Counted from the stretch's first letter, positions 34,786 to 46,553 are shown. The stretch is DNA of 64,000 nt from Hevea brasiliensis (GCF_030052815.1 NC_079498.1:83934992-83998991), one strand, 5' to 3'. The notes: generated by a model from the letters alone, not told the origin. Made by a program: numbers and translations.

Positions 34786-36874
34786 TGTTAGTAGTTTGCC
34801 ATAGAGCATATTATAAAATTGTATCTTGTAAATATTTGTTTCTTTTTTAATGGCATGTATATTTTCTTTTAATATAAATTGTTTATATTTAATTAAAAAT
34901 GTTCTTTAACAGCTTATTATATGTTCCATTATTAAGGTGTTAAGAATATGAGTGATGAAACATTCTAGTAAAAGTGTTATAAATTTTGGTTCACAATCTA
35001 GGATACCTCATTGGGCATGGTTTATCCAGATAGATTGTCACCTTTACTAGTTTCCATGGATTAATATAAGATACTAATAAGTTGGAACGGTGACTCTCAT
35101 ACTATATGACAAACATGGTGGGCACTTATGAGATAAGCAGGTTGAACTTGTGACACGAATATGACATGTACATGGAGTTTACTCTTGTCAATACATTGTC
35201 ATATAAAACACAATAGTGCATATAATCTATTAACCAGAGATAATATAGTTATCTTGTATATAGGTGGTTTGAGTTTGATACTACTTTCATGCTTGTATAA
35301 AGTATGAGTATATGGGCATGTGTTAGCTTCGAGTAGTTATATATGGAGATAGGCGTTAGTCAAGATGGGATCCGTTACCCAAAGTAAATAGGGATAAAAT
35401 CCCATGTCCATTGAAATTATTCTTGATAAGTCAAGTTCCTAGCCAGGACAGATAGACTTGTCAAAAAAAAGTTTATGACTGGAAAGTCTCATTAATCAAG
35501 AATTAGAATTAAAATGAGGACATATGATTTTAAGTAATAAGAGTTTGACATGAACCATGACTCTAGCTAGAATTGAGATTTTATAATAGAGAGATTTTAG
35601 TGCATGGCATGTATGATCAAGGTTCATGAATTAGAGAATAATTCATAACTAGTTGGGTAGTCATGGTACATTATGCTAGATGTAAACCATAATTTATGAG
35701 AACTTAAATGAAGAGGGAAATTTCATTATAAGTATGGAATGGTTCCAATAATATTAAAGAGTTAATATTATTCTCATTGCCAATTAGTAATAAACGTAGT
35801 TAGTCGCATACATAAGAACAGTATGATCGAAGTAAAACTAATTTGATTGAATTGATTAAATGATTTAATTAATTAATCAAATTAATATATTTAGTTTGCA
35901 ATTAGATTGTAAAGCCCCTAGCATGACTTGAAACTAAATTTATTTATGAAAAAATTCAAGTTAATATTTAAAGTATTTAAATATAAACTTGATTAATTTA
36001 GCATAGGGTAGGAAATTAATTTTTGGTTAATTTGACTACTTTTCATTTGGTCAAAGGAGAGATAGTGCTTATTTAATTGGTATTTTTCATATACTAATTG
36101 AAATTTTAATTTCTCAATTATCTAAGTTTGACAAGTGGTCAAATTAAAGTTAGAAAACTCAATTTTATAATTAAATCAAATTTGGACACTTGTAAACTTA
36201 ATTATAATTTAGAAAATTAAAATGAATAAAAGGATAAGAGAGAAAAGATATTTTCATCTTCTTCTTCTTCTATCTTGGCCGAACCAACTCTCCCTCTATA
36301 GCCAAAATTTTCTTCTTCCTTCCTTGCTTGATTCAAGAGAAATTAGAATTTGTTACTCTTGAATGAAAGCTTGAGAAAGTGTTTTTCCATATTTTCATAA
36401 GATTAAATACCAAGAAACCCTAAAGTTCTTCTTTCTCCAAATCTTGGCCGAGCCAAGAAAGAGAATCCAAGGGGTCTTAAGGTGAGAAGGAAAGCTTTGG
36501 TCACTTTGCTAGTGTGGATAAGCTAGAGGATCAATAATTGGTGGTTTTCACTCTCCGAATTTGGTATTGGATTAGATTCTGTGCTAAGGGGTAAATTTCC
36601 CTAAATTTTACCTTGTTAAATTTAAGGTTTTTGTTTTTCAATGGCAATAAAGTATGTTAGCAATTGAAACATAATTTGTTATGACCAATTTATATGTTTT
36701 ACAATAGCATAAGTGATTTATATGTTGCATAAAACCCTAGGGTTAACAAAAAATAAAAATGAAAAAAATTGCTAACATTGGACCCTTAGGTACATTTATC
36801 TTTCAAGTGCTAAAGTGGCTTATTCCAGCTTGTGTTAGCTGTTGATTCCTTTGAGCTTTGCTCCTATTGTTACA
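34786..36874 (+). mobile_element. Copia-like LTR (probably solo)
   Basis: It starts TGTTAGTAGTTTGCC. For about 1 kb it aligns with 57637-58644 ('ggtgttaagaatatgagtga', 'catgaaccatgactctagct'). The end near 'gctcctattgttaca' is proposed from resemblance to the loop side of the 17400-18846 repeat. No matching target duplication was found, so the 3' boundary is provisional. The leader-like 'tcatcttcttcttcttctat' is at 36255. Confidence 0.6.
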
Positions 36875-38321
36875 AATAATAATAATAATTATTATTATTA
36901 TTATTTTAAGTTAATGAGATTTCAAATTCTGTAAAAAAGATTATTATGCAATATCATGTAGTTTGGAGCTGCTAGAATTTCGGAAGGGATTATGTTGCAA
37001 AACTTAAAGAGATGATTTAATTATGATAATTAATTTACAAACGCTAATTATTTTTACAAGCATCTTCTTGAGTTTATATTTAGTAAGTTAAGCTGTAATC
37101 ACAATAGAATAAAATTATGATTATATTACATATTTTATTATTTCATTTGATTATATAATAAAAATTTAATAAAATAAAATGATAGTTATATTATGTTTTG
37201 ACTAATATAATTGATATTCTAATGTGAGGAAACTTTCTTTTTAATTATTTACCCATTACATATGAGTGTCAATCCTTCTATCCACTAATCCAATTAAAAA
37301 TATTATATTTTAATAAAATTTATCAATTTATAAGTAATATTTTAATTTTTTTTCTTTTTTAATTTTCGGTATTGAGTGAAAATGAAATAAACACTTCGTA
37401 TGAAATTCAAACTTTTAAAATTATATGTTAAAATTCAATCTCATTTTCACTGTTCATTTGAGTAATTTTTTTATTTTTTAATTTTTTTTTACATTTAAAA
37501 TTATTTATTCATTTTGTATGATGTAGTAAAATGATACTCACATTTATTATTCACGGTAATAAAGTTTTTTTTTTATAAGTTTTTAAAATTAATTTTTTTT
37601 AAAAAATTATTTTTTTACGTATATAAAAATGATAAACATTTCAGTGCATTTATCTCCTCCACAACTCCATAATGCTTTCAAACACTCTTATGCTTTAAGT
37701 ATTTATTTAACATTTTTATAAATTTTTTATTTTAATTTTTCAATCTCTTAAATGTGATTTATATAATTATTTAATTATTTAATATATTTTTCTTTTATAT
37801 TTAATTATTTCAGTGAATAGTTTTTTTTTTGTTTTTTATTTTTAAAATTTTTTTACATTATTTATATTTCATACATACTGAAATGATATTCACATTCATT
37901 GTTCACAAGCTTTTTTTTTTCTTTTACTTCAATTTTTTTTTTTAACAAGAATACTACATCGAGTGCTCCATCTCCTTCATAACTAATATAGTCATTTAAG
38001 TTTTTCATTCTATTTTTTCTTCATTTGTTTAATTAGTTATTAATTTATTCAACTATTTAATTTATGCTATCATTTTTCATTAAAATAACTTTAAATAATT
38101 TATTTGTAATTAACATTGAAATTGAATATACACTAAAATTATAAAAAATAATTATATTGTTCTTTCTTTTTTTAGTGATGGAAAAGATAATAATAATCTC
38201 ATTATTAATTATTACAAAATACAGAAGCAAAATAAAAAGTTAATAATAATAAGAATGATTTGTAAACCCGCCGCAGCAATATGCGGGCAATTATGCTTGT
38301 GAGAACTTATAGTTGAATTTG

Positions 38322-38384
<63 letters not shown>

Positions 38385-38559
38385 AACAAAAAATTCAATT
38401 TGATGTTAATAAGAGCACACGAGTGCCTTGTTCTTGCGTAATTGCTTGGTAATGAATTAGATCACGAATTAAATTAGCTTGCGTCCAGGTGCAGATGGCT
38501 GGCACAATCGAATAAATAAATAAATAAATAAATAAATAAATTAATTAATTAATTAATTA
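36875..38559. other. AT-rich DNA with microsatellites
   Basis: No gene is seen. It holds a (TA)n tract at 38324-38382, a TAAA/TTAA tract at 38511-38560, and the dispersed repeat annotated at 37236-38110. Confidence 0.6.
37236..38110 (+). repeat. Dispersed AT-rich repeat, copy 1
   Basis: It matches 54075-54960 in the same orientation. Shared words include 'ccaattaaaaatatta', 'gaaattcaaac' and 'actcacattcattgttc'. It has no coding capacity. Confidence 0.65.
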
Positions 38560-38723
38560 GTGTTAGTACAACTCGAGCGTGTTCAATTAATCTTACCCAT
38601 ATGCAAATTAATAACATGTTGATGATTAATTATAAAAAAAAAAAAAATCTACAAAACTTATTTGTTAATTAGTGAACAACAGACAATATTTGAAGATCCA
38701 AATCTGAAATACTCCGAGAAGAG
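38560..38723 (+). repeat. Duplication copy B, outermost upstream fragment
   Basis: Its reverse complement matches 31440-31590 ('ggatcttcaaatattgtctg'). In copy A this sequence runs directly into the next upstream piece. Here the pararetrovirus intervenes. Confidence 0.75.
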
Positions 38724-38735
38724 CCTGCGTCTCAT

Positions 38736-38753
38736 TGGTATCAGAGCCTGGGG
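38736..38753 (+). other. tRNA-Met primer binding site of the pararetrovirus
   Basis: TGGTATCAGAGCCTGGGG is the canonical initiator tRNA-Met complement. In this family it marks nucleotide 1 of the circular genome, where minus-strand DNA synthesis starts. Confidence 0.9.
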
Positions 38754-38848
38754 GGATAGAGTGATTATTGCCCAATATCTTTGTGAGTTTTATTTGTTTG
38801 GTTAGTGCATTCCTGAGTCCTTTTGAGGTTGCTGGTCATAAGTCCTAG

Positions 38849-40897
38849 TGGTTTGGCTGTAAATCCAGATATCCTACTGTAAGGAATGTATTAATTAGAC
38901 TATTCAACTCATGGATATATTTTGCAGAAATCAATCTATTTCGATTCTTCTACCGAGAGAAGATAGTCAACAGTGAAGAATTAATTATTGAAAACTTTGA
39001 AAAAGTAATAGATAATTGGGAACTTCCTAAAGTCCAGAAAGATCAGATCTATAAACAAAGCAAGTTTAACTTCCTTACCAAAACTGATTATACCATTAAA
39101 ACTGAGGAAAGAGATATTCCAATCACAAAGCCTTTTGAAATCATTAAGCTTTTAACTTCTGCTTCCTTAAATAAACACAAAGCCAAAGGTTACAACTATG
39201 TCCATATAGGGTTAGTTCAGGTAGGAATCAAACCCTTAACGAAAGAAGGTCTGAACACTTCCATCTTAGCTGTTCTAAGAGATGCTCGCTTCTATGACTT
39301 TCAAGATTCTTTACTTAGTTCTGTTGAGTCTAGTCTTTGCACTGGTCCAATTTCTTTTGAATGTTATCCAAACTTAACTGTTTCTTTAAATGACAGAAAT
39401 TTGCTTGATAGTCTTATTTTGCAAATAAAAACTCATAATTATAAAATGCTTCCTGGATCTATTCCTGTTGCTTTGATTTTTAAAGTTCATTACAAAGCCA
39501 TGATGACTGCTTTTGCTTCTAAAGTTCTTATTCACAGTCAGAAGGGAGAAACCCTCCTCCTTCAAACTGATCTCACCAGAGCCAATGCTGTTATTCCTAA
39601 AGCCATCAAATGGAATGAAGTCTCACTACCTGAAGACTGGATCCTAGAAGGAGCCACAAGACCACAACCACTGCCTCCACCTAGCCCAAATACCCAGCTT
39701 AAAGAAATCGCCCAGTTCCCTGACGGAAAAGTAAAACTCTCTTTTGCTAGAAAACCTCCAACTTCTAGAAGATCTTTTGATGCTACCTCTTCCTCTGGCA
39801 CTATAGACCTAGGAAGAATCTCACAACTACCTACTGTCATAGATCTACCCCTAACTAGAACGCCCTCTGTAGTTAATTATCCAACAACTGCAGAACACTT
39901 CACCCGAATCCCAGATCTACCTAGACACTCAAGTTCAGACATACCAAGAACAGCTTCAATGCAAACTGCTAACTTTTCAACCACTATACCAAGACCTGTC
40001 TATTCTACTCCTGAAGAACAACCCAGACCAACATCTCCAACCTTCTCATCTGTGACTGAGAATATAGAATCTGAACTGAATGTTCTTCAAAAAGATTTTC
40101 AGATTAACAAGGCTTATCTTCAAAAAGATTTTTATGCCCCTCATCATCATGAGAAAAAACTTTGGTTCTTCCAAAACTTCATGGATCAAAGACAGGAAAT
40201 CCAAGAGAAATTTTATGCATTCCTTCATGAGCATCAAACGCATATTTTCTTCTTTGATTGGTTTGAAAATTATGCTTCTGAAAATCATCTGGAATATCCT
40301 TTTGCTTCTAAAACCTTAAACCCACTTTCTGAAACAACTTCCTGGCAAACTTCAAAAGGAGAATGGATTCAATCTGTCCATCCACCTCTCCGAGAACTTC
40401 AGATCAAACACCTCAAAACCACCCTTATAGCTTCCCCTTTCAAACTTAAGAGTGAGAAGAACACTGAGAGAGATCTTGAAAATATCATCCAGCAGAGCAA
40501 CTGGACCAATAGTCATCTTCATACTATTGGAAAACAGTTAAATGATCTCCAAAAGCAGATTCAGCACCCAACCACCATCATCGCCTCCACAGAAACAAAG
40601 ATGAAAGCTCCAGCCTTTAAGCCTTTTGAAGTTTCAAAAAGCTCTCTGGCTAGCCTCCAACAAAGGAACAACGAAGAATTTCTACAAGCTATTCAGGATC
40701 GCTTGAACCAACTTCCATCAACTTCTTCAAAGTCCAATGTCATCATTCCAGACACTCCTGAAGCCTCTGTCAATGTAATAGAACAACCGTCTGACGAAGA
40801 GAATGCCTTCCAAGAAGAAGCTCTTCCAACAGTATATAAAGTTCATTGGCAGAATCCTCAACAGCTTTACTACCCACGAGCCTTTGCTCGGATATAA
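38849..40897 (+). pseudogene. Pararetrovirus movement-protein region
   Basis: The frame opens after a TAG at 38846 and has no stop until 40897, but no in-frame ATG occurs before the movement-protein core. An ATG at 38911 is in another frame that stops at 38974, so an indel near 38965 is likely. The core (YNYVHIGLVQVGIKPL, LNTSILAVLRDARFYDFQDS, about 39180-39560) belongs to the 30K movement superfamily that helps virus pass through plasmodesmata. Downstream come a proline-rich linker near 39660, an aromatic-rich segment (WFFQNFMDQRQ) and a short helical stretch. The frame ends about 50 bp after the next one begins, which points to a frameshift in a formerly continuous coding region. Confidence 0.82.
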
Positions 40898-43119
40898 AGG
40901 AAGATAAGCCGAGTGCCCTCTCCCAAAGCCGCTACAATGCTTCCTCTGTCTATGAATGGAACATAGATGGAATGTCAGAATACAATGTTCTCAACATTTT
41001 CCAACAAATGACGATGGCTGCAAATGCCTATCGGACCCAGGTAGGCACCACTGATCAAGCTATTGCAGAACTTCTCATAGCAGGACTCTCAGCACAACTA
41101 AAAGGATGGTGGGATTACTATCTCACTCCCCAGCAGAAACTTGAGATTCTAAAATCTGTTGAACTCGATGAAGATCAGAATCCGATACTTGATGAAAATG
41201 GCAGACCAATTCAAAATGCCGTTGCCACTCTCATCTTAGCCTTGACACTCCACTTTGTCGGAGATCCTTCACATCTCAAAGACAAGAATGCCGAGCTTCT
41301 TTCAAATCTTCGGTGCAAAAGGCTTAGTGACTTCAAATGGTATAAGGATACTTTCCTTACCAGAGTAATGCTTCGAGAAGACTCTAATCTACCATTTTGG
41401 AAGGAGAAATTCCTTGCTGGCCTCCCCCCTCTCCTTGGAGAAAAGGTTCGAAATAAGATCAAGGAACAGAACAACGAAAAAATCCCTTATGATCAGCTCA
41501 CTTATGGAGAACTCATTAGTTTCACCCAGAAAGAAGGCTTGAAGATTTGCCAAGATCTTAAGCTACAGAAACAACTCAAATGGGAGCTCCACAAAACCAA
41601 AAAAGAACTTGGAACCTTCTGCCAACAATTTGATATTTCCTACCAAAAACCATCCTCCTCTTCAACTTTCAAACCATGCACAGACTGTCAAACCAGAAGA
41701 CATCGCAAGCACAAAAAACACTTTTCTAAACAGAAAACCACCTACTACCAAGACAGACCTCCCAAAGGAAAGTCCTACAAAAAGCCTTCTCAAAGACCTT
41801 ATGATCCCAATTCTACTCCCAGAAAAGATGTCACTTGCTATAGATGTGGCAAGAAAGGTCACATTGCAAAATATTGCAAGCTCAACAGGAGAATCCATGA
41901 GCTTCAACTTGAAGAAAAAACTTTGTATAAACTTGAAGCCCTTTTGCTTGAGTCTTCTGATTCTGAAGAAACTGTTTCAATTTCTTCAGAAGATAATCAG
42001 GCCCTCCAGCTTGATGAAGTCCTCTCCGACTCTTCTACTTCTGATAAGTCTGAAAAGCAACTAAATATGCTCACCAGAGATCAAAGGTTCATACTTGATG
42101 TTATTCAACACATTCAAGACCCTCAACTTCAGAAAGAATATCTCACCAAGCTCCAACATTCTTTTGAGGCATCATCTTCTCAAACCCCTTCTACTTCTGT
42201 GCCATCTAAAGCCAATAACCCATATGACCTCACAGCCATCTTACAAAAGGCCAAAACTTCCAAAACACAAGCTTCTGCTTCCACCATTCAAGAACTTCAG
42301 ACTGAGATCAAAACCATCAAGTCTGAACTTAAGCAACTCCAAACCAAACAAAAGGAAGACTCTGTTATCATTCAACTTCTTCTTAAGAAATTTTCTGAAG
42401 AAGAAGAAGACAATCCAGAACCTGAAACTGAAACACCACAACTAGCCAATCTACAAGATGTTCCAGACAATTTTCTTTCAATTTTAAAACAAGTCACTTC
42501 CCAAAAATATTTGGTCAAAATAACTTTGAAAATTTCTGATGATTTTCGATTGGATACTATTGCTCTCTTTGATACAGGTGCTGACCTTAATTGTATCAAG
42601 GAAGAAATAATTCCAAAAGCATTTCGAGAAGCAACTACTGAAAAACTCAAGGCCGCCAACAACTCTTATCTCGAAATTGATTCAAAAACTGATGCATACG
42701 TTTTGAACAACGGTTTGCAAATCAAAACTTCATTCTTGCTTGTGCATAACATTCATCATACGGTCATACTTGGCACTCCATTCATAAACCTTATTACTCC
42801 TTATGCTGTGAATTATGATCATATTTCTGCTAACCTTAAAGGAAAAAAGATTGTTTTCCCTTTTATTGAAAAACCCCAAACTCGTAACTTGCATATTATT
42901 AAAGCTTGTTCTGTTTATGAAAATCAACTCAACTGTCTGATTTTGTCAAAAGAAATAGAACTTCAAAACCTAAAGAAAACTGTTTCAATCCAAAGAATTC
43001 AAAATCAACTTCAACATCCTGTTTTAAAGAAAAGGATTTCTCTTCTTCAACAACAAATAGAAAATACTGTTTGTTCAGATCTTAGAATGCTTTTGGGAAA
43101 GAAAACAACGTGTTGTTGA
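40846..43119 (+). pseudogene. Pararetrovirus coat protein and aspartic protease region
   Basis: This 757-codon frame is open. The capsid part starts around VYEWNIDGMSEYNVL and includes LLIAGLSAQLKGWWDYYLT. The zinc knuckle CYRCGKKGHIAKYC (CX2CX4HX4C, about 41836-41877) binds nucleic acid and is the hallmark of caulimovirid coat proteins. Acidic serine-rich and coiled-coil stretches follow near 41950-42400. The protease active site ALFDTGADLNCIKEE (near 42565-42610) and HTVILGTPFI lie toward the end. The frame stops at 43119 at the start of the RT region. The first ATG is probably not the true start, since the region upstream reads into it from another frame. Confidence 0.85.
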
Positions 43120-44405
43120 TCTCCCTTAAGAAAATGATTTTCAAGAATCTCAAATTCCTACTAAAGCAATTCAAATGAATAAAGAACTTGAAGACCAGAA
43201 ATGAGATTAAAGATTTGCTTTCTAAAAATTTAATTTAGTCCCCTTTTATGTTAACAAGTCTTAGAAATTGAAAGAGGAGTCCCCCGACTTGTTATTAACT
43301 ATAAGCCTCTTAACAAAGCTTTGAAATGGATTCGTTACCCGATTCCAAACAAAAAGGATCTTCTTCAAAAACTTTTTGCAAAAATCTTTTCAAAGTTTGA
43401 CATGAAATCGGCTTTTGGCAAATACAAATAGCTCTCAAAGATCATTACAAAGCGCTTTCGTCCCATTTGGCCAATATGAATGGAATGTCATGCCATTTGG
43501 TTTGAAAAATGCCCCATCTGAATTTCAACGCATTATGAATGACATTTTTAATCCATACTCCGCATTTTGCATCGTTTACATTGATGATGTCTTAATCTTT
43601 TCATCTTCTATTGAGCAACATTTCAAACATCTAAGAACTTTTATCCTTGTTGCTAAAGAAATGGATTAGTAGTTTCTAAGTCCAAAATTAGTCTTTGGAC
43701 TAGGATTAGGTTCTTAGGACACTATATCTCCAATGGTACAATCTCACCAATAGAAAGGTCACTTGCTTTCACTGATAAGTTTCCTGACAAAATTATTGAG
43801 AAGACTCAACTTCAAAGATTTCTAGGATGTTTAAACTATGTCTTAGATTTCTTTCCAAACTTAAATAAACTGCTTCAACCACTTCATGAAAGACTCAAAA
43901 AGAATCCTAAGCTGGACACAGGAACACACTTCCCTTGTTCAGAAAATCAAAACCCAAATAAAGCAAATTCCTTGCTTACATCTTGCCGATCCATTTGCTT
44001 TTAAAATTGTTGAAACTGATGCCTCTGACCTTGGATATGGAGGAATTCTAAAGCAACTAAAAAATAATAAAGAAGTTATAGTTCAGTATGTTTCTGGACA
44101 TTGGGATGAAACCCAGAAAAACTATTCTACTATTAAAAAAGAAATTTTATCCATAGTCATCTGCATTCAAAAATTTCAAAGTGATTTGCTTAATAAAAAA
44201 TTTTTGCTTCGAATCTGCAAAAGAGGTTTTGAAAAAGGATGTTCAAAACATTGCTTCCAAACAAATCTTTGCTCGTTGGCAAGCTATTTTAAGTATTTTT
44301 GACTTTGATATCGAATATATTAGAGGAGATATGAATTCTATCCCTGACTTCCTAACTCGTGAATTCTTGCAGACTCCTCACAATGATCCCAAGAAAGAAG
44401 ACTGA
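43120..44405 (+). pseudogene. Pararetrovirus reverse transcriptase and RNase H, broken
   Basis: RT motifs are spread over several frames: VPRLVINYKPLN (about 43280), WNVMPFGLKNAPSEFQRIM, and the catalytic VYIDDVLIFSSS with YIDD at 43577-43588. RNase H begins at VETDASDLGYGGILKQL (about 44010) and includes YSTIKKEILSIV. Its last part (IFARWQAILSIFDFDIEY, PDFLTREFL) is in the frame ending at 44405. Stops or shifts lie at about 43119, 43200-43400, 43667, 43900 and 44215. The enzyme would copy pregenomic RNA to DNA. It cannot be made whole from this copy. Confidence 0.88.
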
Positions 44406-45960
44406 AGAATCATCAAAAGAAAAAGCTTCTGCTTCTACTTCAAAGAAAACTTCATCCAAACCCCAAACTTCCTCTCAACAACTTGCACTAAACCAACCCA
44501 AAATGACTTCCCAAAACCCTATTGTCTCATGGAATGCTTTATTCCAGAAAGAAATAGATCAACTTGACCAACCTTCAACTTCTCAAACTCCTCCAGAACA
44601 ACTATCTCCAAATGACTTGCAAGTTTGGCTTGCAGGCCTCATTAATCACCCACAACTTTGCCAGTCCCTCAGGGATTCGCTCCCAGAAGGACAGCCCAAA
44701 AAACTTTTAACTCAAGCTTGCTCTCAAGAAGCTGAGAGAGAAATTATTATTCAAAACCAAACAACTCTCTCCCAAAAATCACTTTCTCAAACAATTTCAA
44801 CTCCTAAACTTGTTCCTTCAACGGATTTGACTTCAAAATCAAACGAACCAGTGGTTTCACAAAACTTTTCTCAAAACTCTGGTTCAGCATTCAACTGGAT
44901 TTTAAAGGATTCTTATCAAAGTATTTTAACTGTTGAAGATGGATTTTATGATTCTAACCCTCGTTTATGTGCAGCTAAGTTCTTTGGTTCTTGCCTAAGC
45001 TAGTGGGATAAGTCTAAAGATCGACCTACTACCAAAGTATCTTGATTGAAACTGGTCAAAATTAAACACTTCGAAAACTCCCTGTCCCAAACTATTCCAC
45101 CGCACTATACTCAAAGTTATCCACCGCCAATTGGGGACAAGACTTAAAAGAAATTTCAAGCTAAATTTGGCCAAAGCCTCCCTTCTACTACAACTTTCAC
45201 ATATTGGGATTACCACCAAGCTTGGATGAATGCTTTTCTAATCCAAAACTCCAGCAACTGTCACACTTGGCTATTTTTCTTCCAGACCGTCTCCAAATTT
45301 CACTTTCCCAGATGGTTTGCCCAATGGTGGAACTGGATGGGAGCCATCCCCGAAATATTGCCCTCCGAATCAATCAAGGGTATACAACTTTCAAAGCCCG
45401 CTGTAAGCCTACAACTGAAGAAAACATATTTCATCCTCTCATACTATTTTCTTCAAAGTTCTTTGTGCCATGGGTTCTTTCATGGGACTATGGTTACAAA
45501 GCGATCAACTTCTCCCAGGGCAAGTTCTAATTCTCAATTTCAAAATTATATGGTGGTCAAAATTTCAAAAACATCAATAGGCCTCCTTAGGTGGAACAAT
45601 GGCTCAATAAGGAGCAAAGGCAACTTCCCTCAACTTCGGCCCAAAACCCTACGACCTTTTTGGCCCAAAAATCAAATGCTCAATCCCTCTTGGCCCAAGC
45701 CAAGTCTGAAGAAGAATATTTTACTATCATGCAACAAGTCTTCTACTTGAAAACTCCAAGCCAAGCTAGCTCATCTTACGATGTAATGATAATGAGGAAT
45801 ATTATGCGCTTTAAAACACCAATAACTCTTCACATGCCTACAGTTCAAAGTCAACTTTTTCGGCTACCATCAAGACAACTTTTGATCATCACATGGCTAC
45901 AGGAACTCCACTTGCAACAACTTTTGACATTTTGCAACAACTTTTGACATTTTCCACTCA
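44383..45960 (+). pseudogene. Pararetrovirus second ORF (unknown function), broken
   Basis: An ATG at 44383 overlaps the RNase H end by about 20 bases, as in tightly packed caulimovirids. The first part (to a TAG at 45001) is rich in Ser, Gln and Pro. After frame changes, 45226-45420 carries an aromatic motif (FHFPRWFAQWWNWMGAIPE) that looks conserved, and 45591-45780 is Gln-rich. The function is not known to me. A position downstream of the polyprotein would match the second ORF of florendoviruses. Confidence 0.65.
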
Positions 45961-46054
45961 CAACTTTTGACATTTTCCACTTCACTTAAATATCTTTTTA
46001 TCTTCCACATGTGTAATAGTAGCTTATAATCATTGTAAACCTCTTTCCTTCATC

Positions 46055-46063
46055 TATAAAAGG
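46055..46063 (+). promoter_or_regulatory. Pregenomic RNA promoter TATA box
   Basis: TATAAAAGG is followed by 'aggaggctctctacttc'. Just upstream 'acaacttttgacattttcca' is repeated (about 45923-45985), and an AATAAA at 46172 could be the poly(A) signal. This arrangement is typical of caulimovirid full-length-transcript promoters. Confidence 0.7.
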
Positions 46064-46185
46064 AGGAGGCTCTCTACTTCATTTTACAAGTTTTTCCTTT
46101 CAAGTTTTCTTAAGGATACCTCTCCCTTTCCTTATTCTATCTCCTTGTAAGTGTCCGGTATCAAGGTTTCAATAAAACTATCTTC

Positions 46186-46400
46186 TTACAATCTTTATTT
46201 GTTTCCTTCTTACAATCTTTATTTGTTTCCTTCTTACAATCTTTATTTGTTTTGAATCTATATCTGTGGCTGGTTCTACCGCCCATATTTCTATGCTTTT
46301 ATGACTTCTTGTTTTATTCTTTATATCTATATCTGTGGCTGGTTCTACCGCCCATAATTTTATGCTGTTATAACTTGTTGATTTATTGCTTTTCCTACAT
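46186..46400 (+). repeat. Short tandem duplications in the viral non-coding region
   Basis: 'ttacaatctttatttgtttcc' occurs three times in 46186-46250. A longer unit with 'atatctgtggctggttctac' occurs twice (about 46260 and 46329), so about 70 bp is duplicated. The + ORF over it is a by-product. Confidence 0.8.
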
Positions 46401-46505
46401 CTTCTTTATCATTTACTGCATCTTCTTATTATTTATTGTTCTTTCTTCTTCTTCTTTATATTAATTTTATCTTTGTTGGATATCCCTTCGATCCTGCGTC
46501 TCATT

Positions 46506-46507
<2 letters not shown>

Positions 46508-46551
<44 letters not shown>
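46508..46551. repeat. (TA)n tract at the right virus junction
   Basis: An uninterrupted TA run joins the viral end (GGTAT) to host DNA. Copy A has a shorter AT tract at the same place (31389-31402). Confidence 0.85.

Positions 46552-46553
<2 letters not shown>

Larger units (their letters stand above)
38724..46510 (+). mobile_element. Endogenous pararetrovirus (Caulimoviridae), one genome length, degenerate
   Basis: Domains in order are movement protein, coat protein with zinc knuckle, aspartic protease, reverse transcriptase, RNase H, then a separate ORF and a non-coding region with a TATA promoter. There is no integrase and there are no LTRs, as expected for this family. The insert starts and ends at the tRNA-Met primer site, with the same 18 bp (CCTGCGTCTCATTGGTAT) at both ends, 7769 bp apart. 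The layout (one long MP-to-RNase H coding region followed by a second ORF) is most like florendoviruses; genus is not certain. Frames are broken by several frameshifts and stops, so it is a fossil copy. Confidence 0.9.

Noticed and set aside
36875..38560. Host gene promoter or exon candidates in AT-rich DNA
   Set aside because: No sustained coding frame, and most of the stretch is a dispersed repeat or microsatellite.
39562..39840. Antisense ORFs over the pararetrovirus (also 40046-40288, 41211-41474, 42372-42662)
   Set aside because: They are shadows of the long viral frames and carry no recognised domain.
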